Of a DNA stretch of 64,000 bases, positions 19,101-25,226 are shown piece after piece. This DNA is from Pyxidicoccus caerfyrddinensis (GTDB taxonomy: Bacteria > Myxococcota > Myxococcia > Myxococcales > Myxococcaceae): assembly GCF_010894405.1 (NCBI RefSeq), contig NZ_JAAIYA010000012.1, positions 259,444 through 323,443 of the forward strand, in the 5' to 3' direction. A program made the position numbers and the translations under genes. Under the pieces are notes generated by a model. The model was given only the letters and a program-made list of their open reading frames with translations. It ran no database searches and had not been told where the DNA came from. How positions within the stretch are numbered: the stretch's first letter is position 1; every line of letters begins with the position of its first letter.

Positions 19101-19213
19101 CCAACATGGCCGGCACCTTCCGCGTGGGCCCCGCCACCGTGCAGTCCATGTACGCGCCCGAGTTCACCGCGTACTCCACGGGCGCGGTGCTCACCGTGGG
19201 ACCGGCGAAGTAG
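13163..19213 (+). CDS. Bacterial alpha-2-macroglobulin family protein with thioester motif
   Basis: A very large (2,016-residue) secreted protein. The ATG at 13163 gives a Sec signal (SSAALLLLSLLLTSSPALG) without a lipobox, so it should be soluble in the periplasm or secreted, unlike the lipidated E. coli YfhM. An N-terminal helical region of about 350 residues precedes macroglobulin beta-domains. A Pro/Ala-rich linker lies at about 1,195-1,250, possibly the bait region, then the alpha-2-macroglobulin domain (ETAFWVPQLLTGADGSATLEF). The thioester motif CTEQ starts at C1479 (YPYECTEQTLNRF) and is followed by an alpha/alpha-toroid and a receptor-like C-terminal domain. Such proteins trap attacking proteases by covalent capture. 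The usual partner pbpC is absent nearby. Confidence 0.93.
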   Translation: MYRTPWTRASSAALLLLSLLLTSSPALGQGKAPPTWKAIDALVDEQKVEAAAQGAEARLEKAKGGSDEAEWARALVRTVQLRSALHGYETSVRFLREQPWPKGVLPRATLNLFYAHSLVTYAQAYGWEVRQREVVASTGPVDLKSWTYEQILTEAQRAYEEVWKQREKLGTEPVKVLSEYIQPNTYPEGIRSTLRDAVSYLRVAVLADSSHWRPEHANEVYRLDLRSLLEGSPTVDLTDPNLHPLVKVVAVLADLEAWHRAGGRREAALEARLKRYEVLSAHFTEKDDAARIRQHLAAFLTPFRDVPWWGMGQGQLAELESSAGHPVRALALAKSCVDAYPKSEGSRRCAALVSALEAPDFRLASMQSDGPRRRSVEVTHRNVPVLHFRAYAFDLEKRLAKVDDYNILPYGDALLRIFNSQKPVASWSTQLPATADLREHRTFVTPPLEQPGTYIIAASAREDFGAKNNRVQAVFMTVSPWVIVTRATAGTSVEARVVMGESGKPASEVPVRLILTDYNKGFREAAKATTNPQGEVTFAAPKGQMYQSYLLVAGRGRETLLHPNGFSFYPRGEPQETTSSLVFTDRSVYRPLQKVLWKVVAFSGRGDQARYRTLPEQSLVVSLVDPNNQEVEKREVRTNGFGSAAGEFTVPTGRVLGGWYVRVASGGSTGIRVEEYKRPTFEVTLKDPEAPLRLNRPATFKGEARYYFGLPVASGTVRWRAFREPVLPWWWWWERSSMPVKRQVVASGTSSLAEDGGFGITFTPEADERSARTPGLTWRYRIEADATDEGGETRSAERAFRLGFVAVEGRVDADEGFFREGVAPEVKLVRTTLDGAPQPGPGRWRLVALKQPTQPLLPADEPIVEPPAVEVDPEAVRTPTPGDKLKPRWDSDYSPQAALARWQDGGEQAKGAVQHDAEGVARVKLPALKAGAYRLHYETTDAFGQTFTVARELLVAGEAAPIALPASLVLEHDTVRVGEVARLLAFSGFEGQPLMLDVYQGERRVLRKPLTGGKAPVVVEVPVTEELRGGFTAVLVAVRDWQYLGFSSPVFVPWDDKELSLEFATFRDKLRPGAKETWRVTVRGPKGAKVEAGAAELLAYMYDQSLDLFAPHTPPSVAALYPHRASHVDLRSSLAVSMAQWVVSQGYGEVQGWNPPEPDALRFEDEYGLGGPGYRRYRGPVMRGSARREMAAAPSAARPMEESESGAPPPPPPAPPPEAAKAVMQETKAADKAQNALAGQAAPAEGLRSNFAETAFWVPQLLTGADGSATLEFTVPDSVTAWSVWVHGITRDLKGGSVQRTTRSVKELMVRPYVPRFLREGDRAVLEVVVNNAADKPQQGTLTLDIVDAQTQKSLLADFGVKGASQAFNVAAGRGTNLRFALTAPAKVGAVAFRVEARAGNLSDGELRPLPVLPGRMHLSQSRFVTLKGKSSKTMTFEDLRAGGDPTRVNEQLVVTVDAQLFYAALQSLPYLMDYPYECTEQTLNRFVSSGILASLYGQYPEVAKMAKKMSERATQFETFDELDPNRKMALEETPWLEMAKGGPKAEADLVRVLDPKVAAAERTSAMGKLRKAQTSSGGFPWWPGGPPSPFMTLYILHGLSRAMEYGVEVPPEMTRNAWGYVARHFREEYADKLMKKGQGWEFLTFLNYVASAYPTERYTGDALTAAERERMLAFSYKHWKKHSPYLKGYLALTLKRAGQGKDAEKVWESVMDSAKTSEELGTYWAPEDRSWLWYNDTTETHAFALRTLTELKPKDPRREGLVQWLLLDKKLNHWKSTRATAEALYALVKYLQSEGALGVREDAKVTVGPRVVQMEFSPDEYTGKKNQVVVPGPELNPATMSSVVVEKTTPGFAFASATWHFSTEKLPEEERGDFFNVSRRYFRREREGREAVLQPLSEGAVLKPGDEVEVQISLRTKHAAEYVHLRDPRAAGLEPENAQSRHKWDLGIVWYEETRDSGTNFFFEWLPAGEYTFKYRLRANMAGTFRVGPATVQSMYAPEFTAYSTGAVLTVGPAK

Positions 19214-19296
19214 ACGTCACGTGTGACGGGGTTGCGATTGAAATTTAATTGCGCTTAACCCCGCTTAATCGCGGTCCACACGTAGGGTGCCCCCCA

Positions 19297-19323
19297 CCTG
19301 CCGCTCGCAAGTCGAGCGGCAGG
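19297..19323 (+). promoter_or_regulatory. Strong 11-bp hairpin in the leader of the Cys-rich lipoprotein gene
   Basis: CCTGCCGCTCG and CGAGCGGCAGG form a perfect 11-bp stem with a CAAGT loop, ending 24 bases before the ATG and just upstream of the ribosome site (GAGGGGG). There is no T-run. It could stabilise the mRNA 5' end, modulate translation, or end transcripts of the macroglobulin gene 84 bp upstream. The A/T-rich stretch at 19229-19270 upstream is the likely promoter region. Confidence 0.5.
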
Positions 19324-19347
19324 CCCGACAACCCGAGGGGGTAGCCC

Positions 19348-19704
19348 ATGTTGAAGCAAGTCGTGCGTCCGCTGTTCCTGGGAGTCCTGGTGGCCTGCGC
19401 CTCCGCCTGTGGTGGCGGACTGGAGGCGCCGGAAGGGGAGGAGCTCGGAACGGAGGACCAGTCCGTCTGTGCGCAGGGCTCGTACGTCAGCGAGTGCCGT
19501 GACTTCGCGAGCGGCGGCGTCTCGAGCCCGTCGTGCCCGGGGCAGTACGCGTGGAGCTACTGGAACTGCAAGCAGTACCGGTACTACTCGGGCTCCACCG
19601 CCGTCTATTACCGCCAGGAGTGCGGCCCGCAGAAGTACATGTGCGGTACCAGCAACACCACGCCGCCGGGGCTGCCCGAGGCGCGGTGCAAGCAGACGTG
19701 CTGA
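19348..19704 (+). CDS. Small Cys-rich lipoprotein, 118 residues
   Basis: A lipoprotein signal (LFLGVLVACASAC, Cys21) is followed by a short acidic linker and a compact domain with eight Cys (SVCAQGSYVSECRDF, SPSCPGQY, WNCKQYRYY, QECGPQKYMC, CKQTC-end), consistent with four disulphides. Many Tyr and Gly residues suggest a secreted knottin-like or binding domain. Small Cys-rich lipoproteins of this kind are numerous in myxobacteria and generally uncharacterised. It lies 134 bp after the macroglobulin gene, with its own strong leader hairpin; the SH3/EndoU gene is convergent. Function unknown. Confidence 0.78.
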   Translation: MLKQVVRPLFLGVLVACASACGGGLEAPEGEELGTEDQSVCAQGSYVSECRDFASGGVSSPSCPGQYAWSYWNCKQYRYYSGSTAVYYRQECGPQKYMCGTSNTTPPGLPEARCKQTC

Positions 19705-19755
19705 GCCGTTGAGCTGACTTCCGTGGCCGTGCGGTGCGCGCGCGGCCACGGGCCT

Positions 19756-20892
19756 TCAGTCCCCGCAGGTGGGCTGCTCGTCGGTGGGGTGCAGGGTGGC
19801 GATGCCGTAGGTGCCGTTGCGCGTGCCGCACCAGATGCGCCACGCCGAGCCCCCCAGGTCCGGCGCCGAGTACACGCCGCCCTCCTTCTTCGCCCCGCCG
19901 CGCGCGCAGCACCGGGCGAAGGCTCGCGTGCCGATGGCCACCATCCCCACCGCGTCCGGCGAGCGCGAGAACCCGCCCACCTTCTTTTCGCCGCAGGACC
20001 ACGGTGCCACGCCCCGGTACTTGATGAGGTACTGGTCGCCCTTCTGCGCGCCGCCGCGCACCGGGCCGCCGTAGCAGAGCTTCCCCTCCGACTCGAGCTG
20101 CGCGTAGCGCGGCAGGAAGTGCAGCCCGCCAATGGGGCCGCGCTCCCAGTCGTCTCCGCAGAACACGTGCGTGAAGGCGTTGCGCGGGCCGGTGCTCACC
20201 CACAGTCCCGTGAGCCACTCGATGTTGCCCTGCCGCGAGCCCGGCCGCCCCGCTGCGGACAGCGCCCGCTGGATGCGCGGGTCGTCGTAGTACCGCGAGA
20301 AGAAGCGCTGCACGTCCCCCGCGCCCACGCTCACGTCCGGACGCGCGGGGCACAGGTCCAGCACCTCGCGGTCCAGCGGCGTCAGCGTCAGCGGCTTGCC
20401 GAACAGGGGCTTCGTCTCACACGTCGTCGCGCAGCCCGTGGCGGGCTTCCAGGTCGCTCGAGCCGTGGCCCCGCGCGTGGAGGTGAACTGGATGTCGCCG
20501 CGCTCCTCGTCGGCCCCGGTCTCAGGCTTCGCCATGGCGGCGAAGCGGGCCTGCTGCTCCGCCTTGCCCCGGGCCTGCTGCTCGGAGTTGGCGCGGTCCG
20601 CGGCGGCCAATTCCGCCGCGCTCGGGGCGCGGGGGGCGGCGGCTTCTGGCGCGCCCTCGCACAGCACCCAGCCCTCGGAGGACGGGCCCTGCAGCTTGCA
20701 CCACGTCCGATTGGGGCCGCCCTTCTTCAGGAGCGGGTACGAGGTGCCGGGCTCCACCGTGAAGACCATCCGCGTCGACTCGGGCTGGTCCACCGCGTCC
20801 ACGCGGACTTCGGAGACGAAGGCCCCGGGGCCCGCCAGGGCGGGGAGGGCGGTGGCAAGGCAGAGGGCAAGGAAGGGGAGGGGAAGACGCAT
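19756..20892 (-). CDS. Secreted SH3-domain protein with EndoU/XendoU-like nuclease C-terminus
   Basis: The ATG at 20892 gives a Sec signal (MRLPLPFLALCLATALPALA) and a 378-residue precursor. Residues about 28-80 form a bacterial SH3-like domain (GTSYPLLKKGGPNRTWCK). A helical linker follows, then a region from about 190 to the end that resembles eukaryotic XendoU RNases: FTHVFCGD (H242) and GLHFLPRY (H258) match the FEHVF.GE and GFHNW.RFY motifs, GEKKVGG (K303 or K304) matches the catalytic Lys region, and NGTYGIATLHP matches the C-terminal Y.IATAY strand. The His-His-Lys triad thus appears intact. Twelve Cys in the mature protein suit an exported protein. This assignment rests on remembered family motifs. 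A role in predation or RNA scavenging is inference. Confidence 0.65.
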   Translation of the reverse strand: MRLPLPFLALCLATALPALAGPGAFVSEVRVDAVDQPESTRMVFTVEPGTSYPLLKKGGPNRTWCKLQGPSSEGWVLCEGAPEAAAPRAPSAAELAAADRANSEQQARGKAEQQARFAAMAKPETGADEERGDIQFTSTRGATARATWKPATGCATTCETKPLFGKPLTLTPLDREVLDLCPARPDVSVGAGDVQRFFSRYYDDPRIQRALSAAGRPGSRQGNIEWLTGLWVSTGPRNAFTHVFCGDDWERGPIGGLHFLPRYAQLESEGKLCYGGPVRGGAQKGDQYLIKYRGVAPWSCGEKKVGGFSRSPDAVGMVAIGTRAFARCCARGGAKKEGGVYSAPDLGGSAWRIWCGTRNGTYGIATLHPTDEQPTCGD

Positions 20893-21142
20893 GGCGCGCG
20901 GGAGTCTACAGCGGCCCGTCAGTCGCTCGGGAGGAGCGGCCCTACGGGGCGGGGTCGGCGCGTGGGACGGCCCTTCCTTGCCCGGCATTCAACCGGGCGT
21001 CGCAGAGAGCACAGGCCGGCGGGGACAGGCGGGCCTTCACCGGGCCAGCCCCGGCGAGCACCCAGGGCTTCGGTGAACCTCGAGCGCACGGCGCTCGGCG
21101 GGGCCGTGCGCGCCTCTCCCGCCTCATGCGAGAGCGTCAAGC

Positions 21143-22414
21143 TCAGGTGAGCTTCAGCCGCACCGCGTTCGGCTTGTCCGTGCGGGCCTTGCCCACCTGC
21201 ACGGTGTACTCACCCGCGCCGTACTCCGCCTTGAGGTCCGTCACCTTCTCGCCGTTGACGCGCACGCTGCCCTGGGCCATCGCCTCGCGGGCCTTCGTCG
21301 CCGAGGCCACCAGCTTCGTCTCCGGCAGCAGCTTGAACAGGAGCTGCTTCTCCGCCCCGGCCAGCGACACCTCCACCAGCTCCAGGCTCGCCTGCGGGGC
21401 CTCCTTCTTGAGGTTGTCCCAGGCCTCCACCGCCTTGCGGCCGCCGTCCTCGCCGTGGAAGCGCACCGCCATCTCCCGGGCGAAGTCCTTCTTCACCGTC
21501 ATGGGGTGCAGCTCGCCGCCCTGGACCTTCGCGCGCATCTCCGAGAGCTCCTTCAGCGTCTTCGCCGAGAGCAGCTCCAGGTACCGCCACATCAGGTCAT
21601 CGGTGATGCTCATCAGCTTGCCGAAGATGGTCTCCGGCGGCTCGTCGATGCCCACGTAGTTGTCCAGGCTCTTGGACATCTTGTCGCCGGTAATCTTCCC
21701 GTCGATCAGCTTCGCGTTGAGCCCCTCCAGGATGGGGCCCGTCATGATGACCTGCGGCTCCAGCCCCTCCTCCTTCATGAGCTGGCGGCCCACGAGCAGG
21801 TTGAAGAGCTGATCCGTCGCGCCCAGCTCCACGTCCGACTTCAGCGCCACCGAGTCGTAGCCCTGCAAGAGCGGGTACATGAACTCGTGCAGCGAGATGG
21901 AGACGTTCTCCCGGAAGCGCTTCTTGAAGTCGTCGCGCTCCAGCATGCGCTGCACCGAGTAGCGCGCCGCCAGGCGGATCATCCCCTCCGTGCCCAGCGC
22001 GTCCAGCCAGGTGGAGTTGAAGCGCACCAGCGTCTTGTCCGCGTCCAGCACCTTGAAGACCTGCTGCTTGTAGGTCTCCGCGTTGGCCTTCACCTCGTCG
22101 CGCGTGAGCGCCGGGCGCGTGGCGTTGCGCCCCGTCGGATCGCCAATCAGCGCGGTGAAGTCGCCGATGAGGAACACCACCGTGTGCCCGAAGTCCTGGA
22201 AGCGCCGCATGCGCGTCAGCAGGAGCGAGTGGCCGAGGTGCAAATCAGGCCGGCTCGGATCGAACCCCGCCTTGATGACCAGCGGCTTGCCCGTGTCATA
22301 CGAGCGCTGGAGCTTCTTCTTCAGCTCCTCGGGCACCTGGATGTCCACGGTGCCTCGGGTGACTTCTTCGAACTGCTCCTCGGGGGTCGCCTTGCGCAGC
22401 GCGTCCGTAGTCAT
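21143..22414 (-). CDS. tyrS: Tyrosyl-tRNA synthetase
   Basis: Class I aminoacyl-tRNA synthetase charging tRNA-Tyr; 423 residues, normal length. The HIGH motif is HLGH (59-62) and the KMSKS motif is KMSKS (245-249), placing it in the TyrZ-like subgroup and not the KFGKT subgroup of E. coli TyrS. The Tyr-binding region shows YPLLQGYDS and the ATDQLFN motif. A C-terminal S4 RNA-binding domain (about 359-423) contains GSVRVNGEKV. It lies 57 bp downstream of ymdB on the same strand and probably shares its transcript. No T-box or other leader structure was seen. Confidence 0.96.
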   Translation of the reverse strand: MTTDALRKATPEEQFEEVTRGTVDIQVPEELKKKLQRSYDTGKPLVIKAGFDPSRPDLHLGHSLLLTRMRRFQDFGHTVVFLIGDFTALIGDPTGRNATRPALTRDEVKANAETYKQQVFKVLDADKTLVRFNSTWLDALGTEGMIRLAARYSVQRMLERDDFKKRFRENVSISLHEFMYPLLQGYDSVALKSDVELGATDQLFNLLVGRQLMKEEGLEPQVIMTGPILEGLNAKLIDGKITGDKMSKSLDNYVGIDEPPETIFGKLMSITDDLMWRYLELLSAKTLKELSEMRAKVQGGELHPMTVKKDFAREMAVRFHGEDGGRKAVEAWDNLKKEAPQASLELVEVSLAGAEKQLLFKLLPETKLVASATKAREAMAQGSVRVNGEKVTDLKAEYGAGEYTVQVGKARTDKPNAVRLKLT

Positions 22415-22471
22415 GACGCGCGCAACCTAGCCGATTTGCACCGCCCGTGGCGGCACTTCCTCCGGGGGCGC

Positions 22472-23260
22472 TCAGGTGCCCGGCAGGCGCTGGCGCACCC
22501 GCTCGATGCTCCGGGGCCGGCCCGTCGTGTCGTCGATGTCGATGACCACGCCCTGCAGGTACACCAGCTTCTCCGCCACCTCGTAGGGCGCCTTCTCCCC
22601 GCGGAAGCGCGCCAGCGAGGACTCCTTCTTCATGCCGATGACGGAGTCCAACGGGCCACACATGCCCACGTCGGTGATGAAGGCCGTGCCGCCGGGGAGG
22701 ATGCGCTCATCCGCCGTCTGCACGTGCGTGTGCGTGCCCACCACCGCGGACACCTTGCCGTCCAGGTGCACGCCCATGGCGTTCTTCTCGCTGCTCGCCT
22801 CGCAGTGCATGTCCACCAGGATGCAGGGCGTTTCCTTGCGCAGCTCCTCCACCAGGGGCAGCACCACCTCGAAGGGGCTGTCCTCGGTGCGCATGAAGAC
22901 GCGCCCCTCCAGGTTGATGACGCCCAGGGCCCGGCCGTCGGCGAGCCGCACCAGTCCATGCCCGCGTCCCGGCGTCCCCTTGGGGTAGTTCGCCGGCCGC
23001 AGGAGCAGGTCCGGATGCTCCTTCACCCAGGGGAGGATGGCCTTCTTCGTGTAGAAATGGTTCCCGCTCGTCAGCAGCTTGATGCCGCTGTCGAGCAGGT
23101 ACGTAGCGGTCTCCGCGCTGATGCCGGCGCCGCCCTCGCTGTTCTCAGCGTTGGCCACGCACAGGTCCACCCCGTGCTCGGACACGAGACGAGGAAGGAG
23201 CGTGCGGACCGCCTGGAGTCCCGGGCGGCCCACGACGTCTCCCATGAAGAGGACCCTCAC
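22472..23260 (-). CDS. ymdB: YmdB-family metallophosphoesterase
   Basis: A 262-residue cytoplasmic phosphodiesterase of the YmdB family, members of which hydrolyse 2',3'-cyclic nucleotides and influence RNA turnover and multicellular behaviour in Bacillus. Motifs are the start RVLFMGDVVGRPG with metal-binding Asp8, the AENSEGGAG segment (E39, N40), SGNHFY (N67, H68), DMHCEASSEK and VGTHTHVQTAD. The GTG start overlaps the TGA of the upstream cyclo-ligase gene by four bases, giving translational coupling. In many bacteria ymdB neighbours rny or recA; here it is linked to folate and tRNA charging genes. Confidence 0.92.
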   Translation of the reverse strand: MRVLFMGDVVGRPGLQAVRTLLPRLVSEHGVDLCVANAENSEGGAGISAETATYLLDSGIKLLTSGNHFYTKKAILPWVKEHPDLLLRPANYPKGTPGRGHGLVRLADGRALGVINLEGRVFMRTEDSPFEVVLPLVEELRKETPCILVDMHCEASSEKNAMGVHLDGKVSAVVGTHTHVQTADERILPGGTAFITDVGMCGPLDSVIGMKKESSLARFRGEKAPYEVAEKLVYLQGVVIDIDDTTGRPRSIERVRQRLPGT

Positions 23261-23880
23261 GTATCGAGGAAGTCCCAGTCGCGGTACAGGCCCCGCAGCG
23301 ACTCGGACTCCGTCACGATGAGATCCATGTCCACGTCGTCACTCGTGGTGGGCAGCACCTGGACGACCTGGTCATTGAAGGCCAGGCCGACCCTGCGACT
23401 GCGCTGGCTGGCCGCACGGAGGGTGGCGTCGTAATAGCCGCCCCCGCGCCCCAGCCTCTTGCCGTCCCGGGTGAACCCCAGGCCCGGCACCACGAAGAGG
23501 TCTATCTGGTCCACCGGGATGAGGTCCGAGGAGTTGCTTGGCTCCCTGACCCCCAGTCTTCCCGGCTCCAGCTCGCTCTCCGATTTGATGGCCCTGAATG
23601 AGAGGATGCGCCCGTGTACGTGGGACAGCGGGTAGCAGACGATTTTGTCGTCCTGCAAAGCCGCAATCAAAATGTCCCGCGTGGGCACCTCGCCCCGAAT
23701 GGGGGCATACAAGGCCACCGTTCTCGCCTTCTGATAGTACGGAGCTGCCAGAAACCGAGACTGAACCTTGAGACCCCGCGTGTCGATGATGTCCGGCGTC
23801 ATCGCCTTGCGGCGCGCCGTCAACTCTTCACGCAGCGTCTGCTTCCTCGCCGCCGCCTCTTCCACCACCGTCTCGCTCAC
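23257..23880 (-). CDS. 5-formyltetrahydrofolate cyclo-ligase
   Basis: Converts 5-formyl-THF to 5,10-methenyl-THF using ATP. The signature GLGFTRDGKRLGRGGGYYD (about 133-151) is complete, and YAPIRGEVPT (58-67) fits the substrate loop. I choose the GTG at 23880 (GGAG eight bases upstream, 207 residues, normal length). An earlier in-frame ATG at 24021 would add 47 residues that read straight through the 6S RNA and do not resemble the family. Location directly downstream of 6S RNA is a conserved arrangement (ssrS-ygfA) in many proteobacteria. Overlap with ymdB is 4 bp. Confidence 0.93.
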   Translation of the reverse strand: MSETVVEEAAARKQTLREELTARRKAMTPDIIDTRGLKVQSRFLAAPYYQKARTVALYAPIRGEVPTRDILIAALQDDKIVCYPLSHVHGRILSFRAIKSESELEPGRLGVREPSNSSDLIPVDQIDLFVVPGLGFTRDGKRLGRGGGYYDATLRAASQRSRRVGLAFNDQVVQVLPTTSDDVDMDLIVTESESLRGLYRDWDFLDT

Positions 23881-23954
23881 CGCCGCCACTCCGCAGAAAA
23901 AGTCCCCCGCCGCATGGCCGTGTGCCCAGCGTCCATTGAACCCTCTGAAAGCCA

Positions 23955-24125
23955 GGTGGGAACCGAAATCATGCCGCCGCAGGCTTCCCTCATCCCCCGT
24001 GAGGAGGGAGGGCTTGCACATGGCGACCGAAACGGACCCCGGAATGGACGTATCGGTTCGAATTTCTGCTGGGCATCACGCGCCCCGCAGGGGACAGCCC
24101 TTTGTAACAAAGCTCAAGCTACAGT
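23955..24125 (-). ncRNA. ssrS: 6S RNA (regulator of RNA polymerase)
   Basis: Read on the minus strand, the block GCCTGCGGCGGCAT (23984-23971) is identical to the conserved 3' arm of E. coli 6S RNA, and AAAGGGCTGTCCCCTG (24103-24088) closely matches its 5' arm (AAGCGGGCCAGTCCCCTG). The arms are about 115 bases apart, the right scale for the central bulge that mimics an open promoter. The gene lies immediately upstream of 5-formyl-THF cyclo-ligase, the classic 6S neighbour. Ends are approximate. 6S RNA binds sigma-70 holoenzyme and dampens transcription in stationary phase; here it could act during starvation and development. A possible promoter TTGGTA-N17-TTGTTA lies at 24135-24103. Confidence 0.65.
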
Positions 24126-24242
24126 GCTACCAAGTCCTCGAATCTATTGGGAAAACCCGTAAGAGTCTGGGGAAATGATAAGGACGGGGGGCGGCGGGGT
24201 CAAGGCTTCCTCGTGCGTTTACAAGGCAGCCTCGCGGCTTCT

Positions 24243-25226
24243 ATGATGAAAAGACTCCCGCACATGCCGCCCGCGCTTTCCAACAAGGCACTCGCGACGG
24301 TTCTTTCCGTCGTCGCCTCCGGCCTCGCATGGGCGGGACCGACCGTGTCCGGCCCCTACCTGGGGGATATGTACGGCCCGGTGGAGTTCCGCACCGAGGG
24401 CGAGCAGGTGATTGGCACGGCCACCGGGAAGGGCGGCGCCTGCGGCTTCGAGCCCGGCACGCAGGTGGTGAAGGGCGAGCTCCAGGGCCACGTGCTGGTG
24501 GGCAGCGTGCTGCTGTGCCAGACGGGGCCCAGCTGCATGGAGAAGCAGAGCCACCCGGCGCTCTTCTTCATCAACGCGTATGACCGGGTGCTGAGCGCGC
24601 TGGTCCAGCCGCCCAAGGGCTGCCGCTCCCCGGCGCTGAAGGACGGCCTGCTCCTGCTGCTCCGGTCCACGGCCCCGCAGCAGGACGACTCCCAGGACCC
24701 GGAGCCCGAGGCGGCCGACGAGGAGGCCGCCGTCCCCGCGCCGAAGGCCGCAAGCGCGGCGGCGCCCGCCGCGGAGGCCCGACGCGCGCCGGAGGCGGGG
24801 GTGCCGTCCCTGGAAGAGGGGCATCGACAGCTCGCGGCCGGCAACTGCGTGGAGGCGCAGCGCCACTTCGAGTACGTGCTGGCGACGGATGACCGCAACC
24901 CCGCGGCGGCGGTGGGGCTCGCGACCTGCCAGCTGGAGCTGGGGAACGTTCCCGGTGCCCTGACGACGCTGGAGCGCATGCGCGCGTCGACCCGGCCGGA
25001 CGTGCACCTGTGGCTGGCCTACGCGCACCTGCGCGACAAGAAGCGCCCCCGCGCCCGGGAGGCGCTGCGCCGGGCCATGGATCTGGGCTGGGCGCCGGGG
25101 AACCGGCCCGCGGAGGCCGTGCCGGAGGCCGCGCTGCAGGAGGACATCGAGGCGCTGCGGCAGCAGCGCAACCGCAAGCGGGCGCCCGGCCGCGAGGCGC
25201 TGGGGGCCGGAAGCACCATCCCGTGA
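24243..25226 (+). CDS. Secreted TPR-containing protein, translationally coupled to a kinase
   Basis: A 327-residue protein starting at one of two adjacent ATGs (24243 or 24246), with a signal peptide (ALATVLSVVASGLAWAG). The N-terminal half is a beta-rich domain with paired Cys (GGACGFEP, VLLCQTGPSC, KGCRSPAL) of unknown function. An Ala/Glu/Pro-rich linker follows (about 145-190), then two to three TPR helical repeats (LEEGHRQLAAGNCVEAQRHF; AAAVGLATCQLELGNVPGAL). Its stop codon overlaps the GTG of the downstream kinase (GTGA). Coupling of a periplasmic TPR protein to a cytoplasmic kinase suggests a shared pathway but no direct contact can be claimed. Confidence 0.82.
   Translation: MMKRLPHMPPALSNKALATVLSVVASGLAWAGPTVSGPYLGDMYGPVEFRTEGEQVIGTATGKGGACGFEPGTQVVKGELQGHVLVGSVLLCQTGPSCMEKQSHPALFFINAYDRVLSALVQPPKGCRSPALKDGLLLLLRSTAPQQDDSQDPEPEAADEEAAVPAPKAASAAAPAAEARRAPEAGVPSLEEGHRQLAAGNCVEAQRHFEYVLATDDRNPAAAVGLATCQLELGNVPGALTTLERMRASTRPDVHLWLAYAHLRDKKRPRAREALRRAMDLGWAPGNRPAEAVPEAALQEDIEALRQQRNRKRAPGREALGAGSTIP

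Noticed and set aside
23881..24021. Longer N-terminus for the 5-formyl-THF cyclo-ligase
   Set aside because: The extra 47 codons overlap 6S RNA, do not resemble the family and have no better ribosome site than the GTG at 23880.
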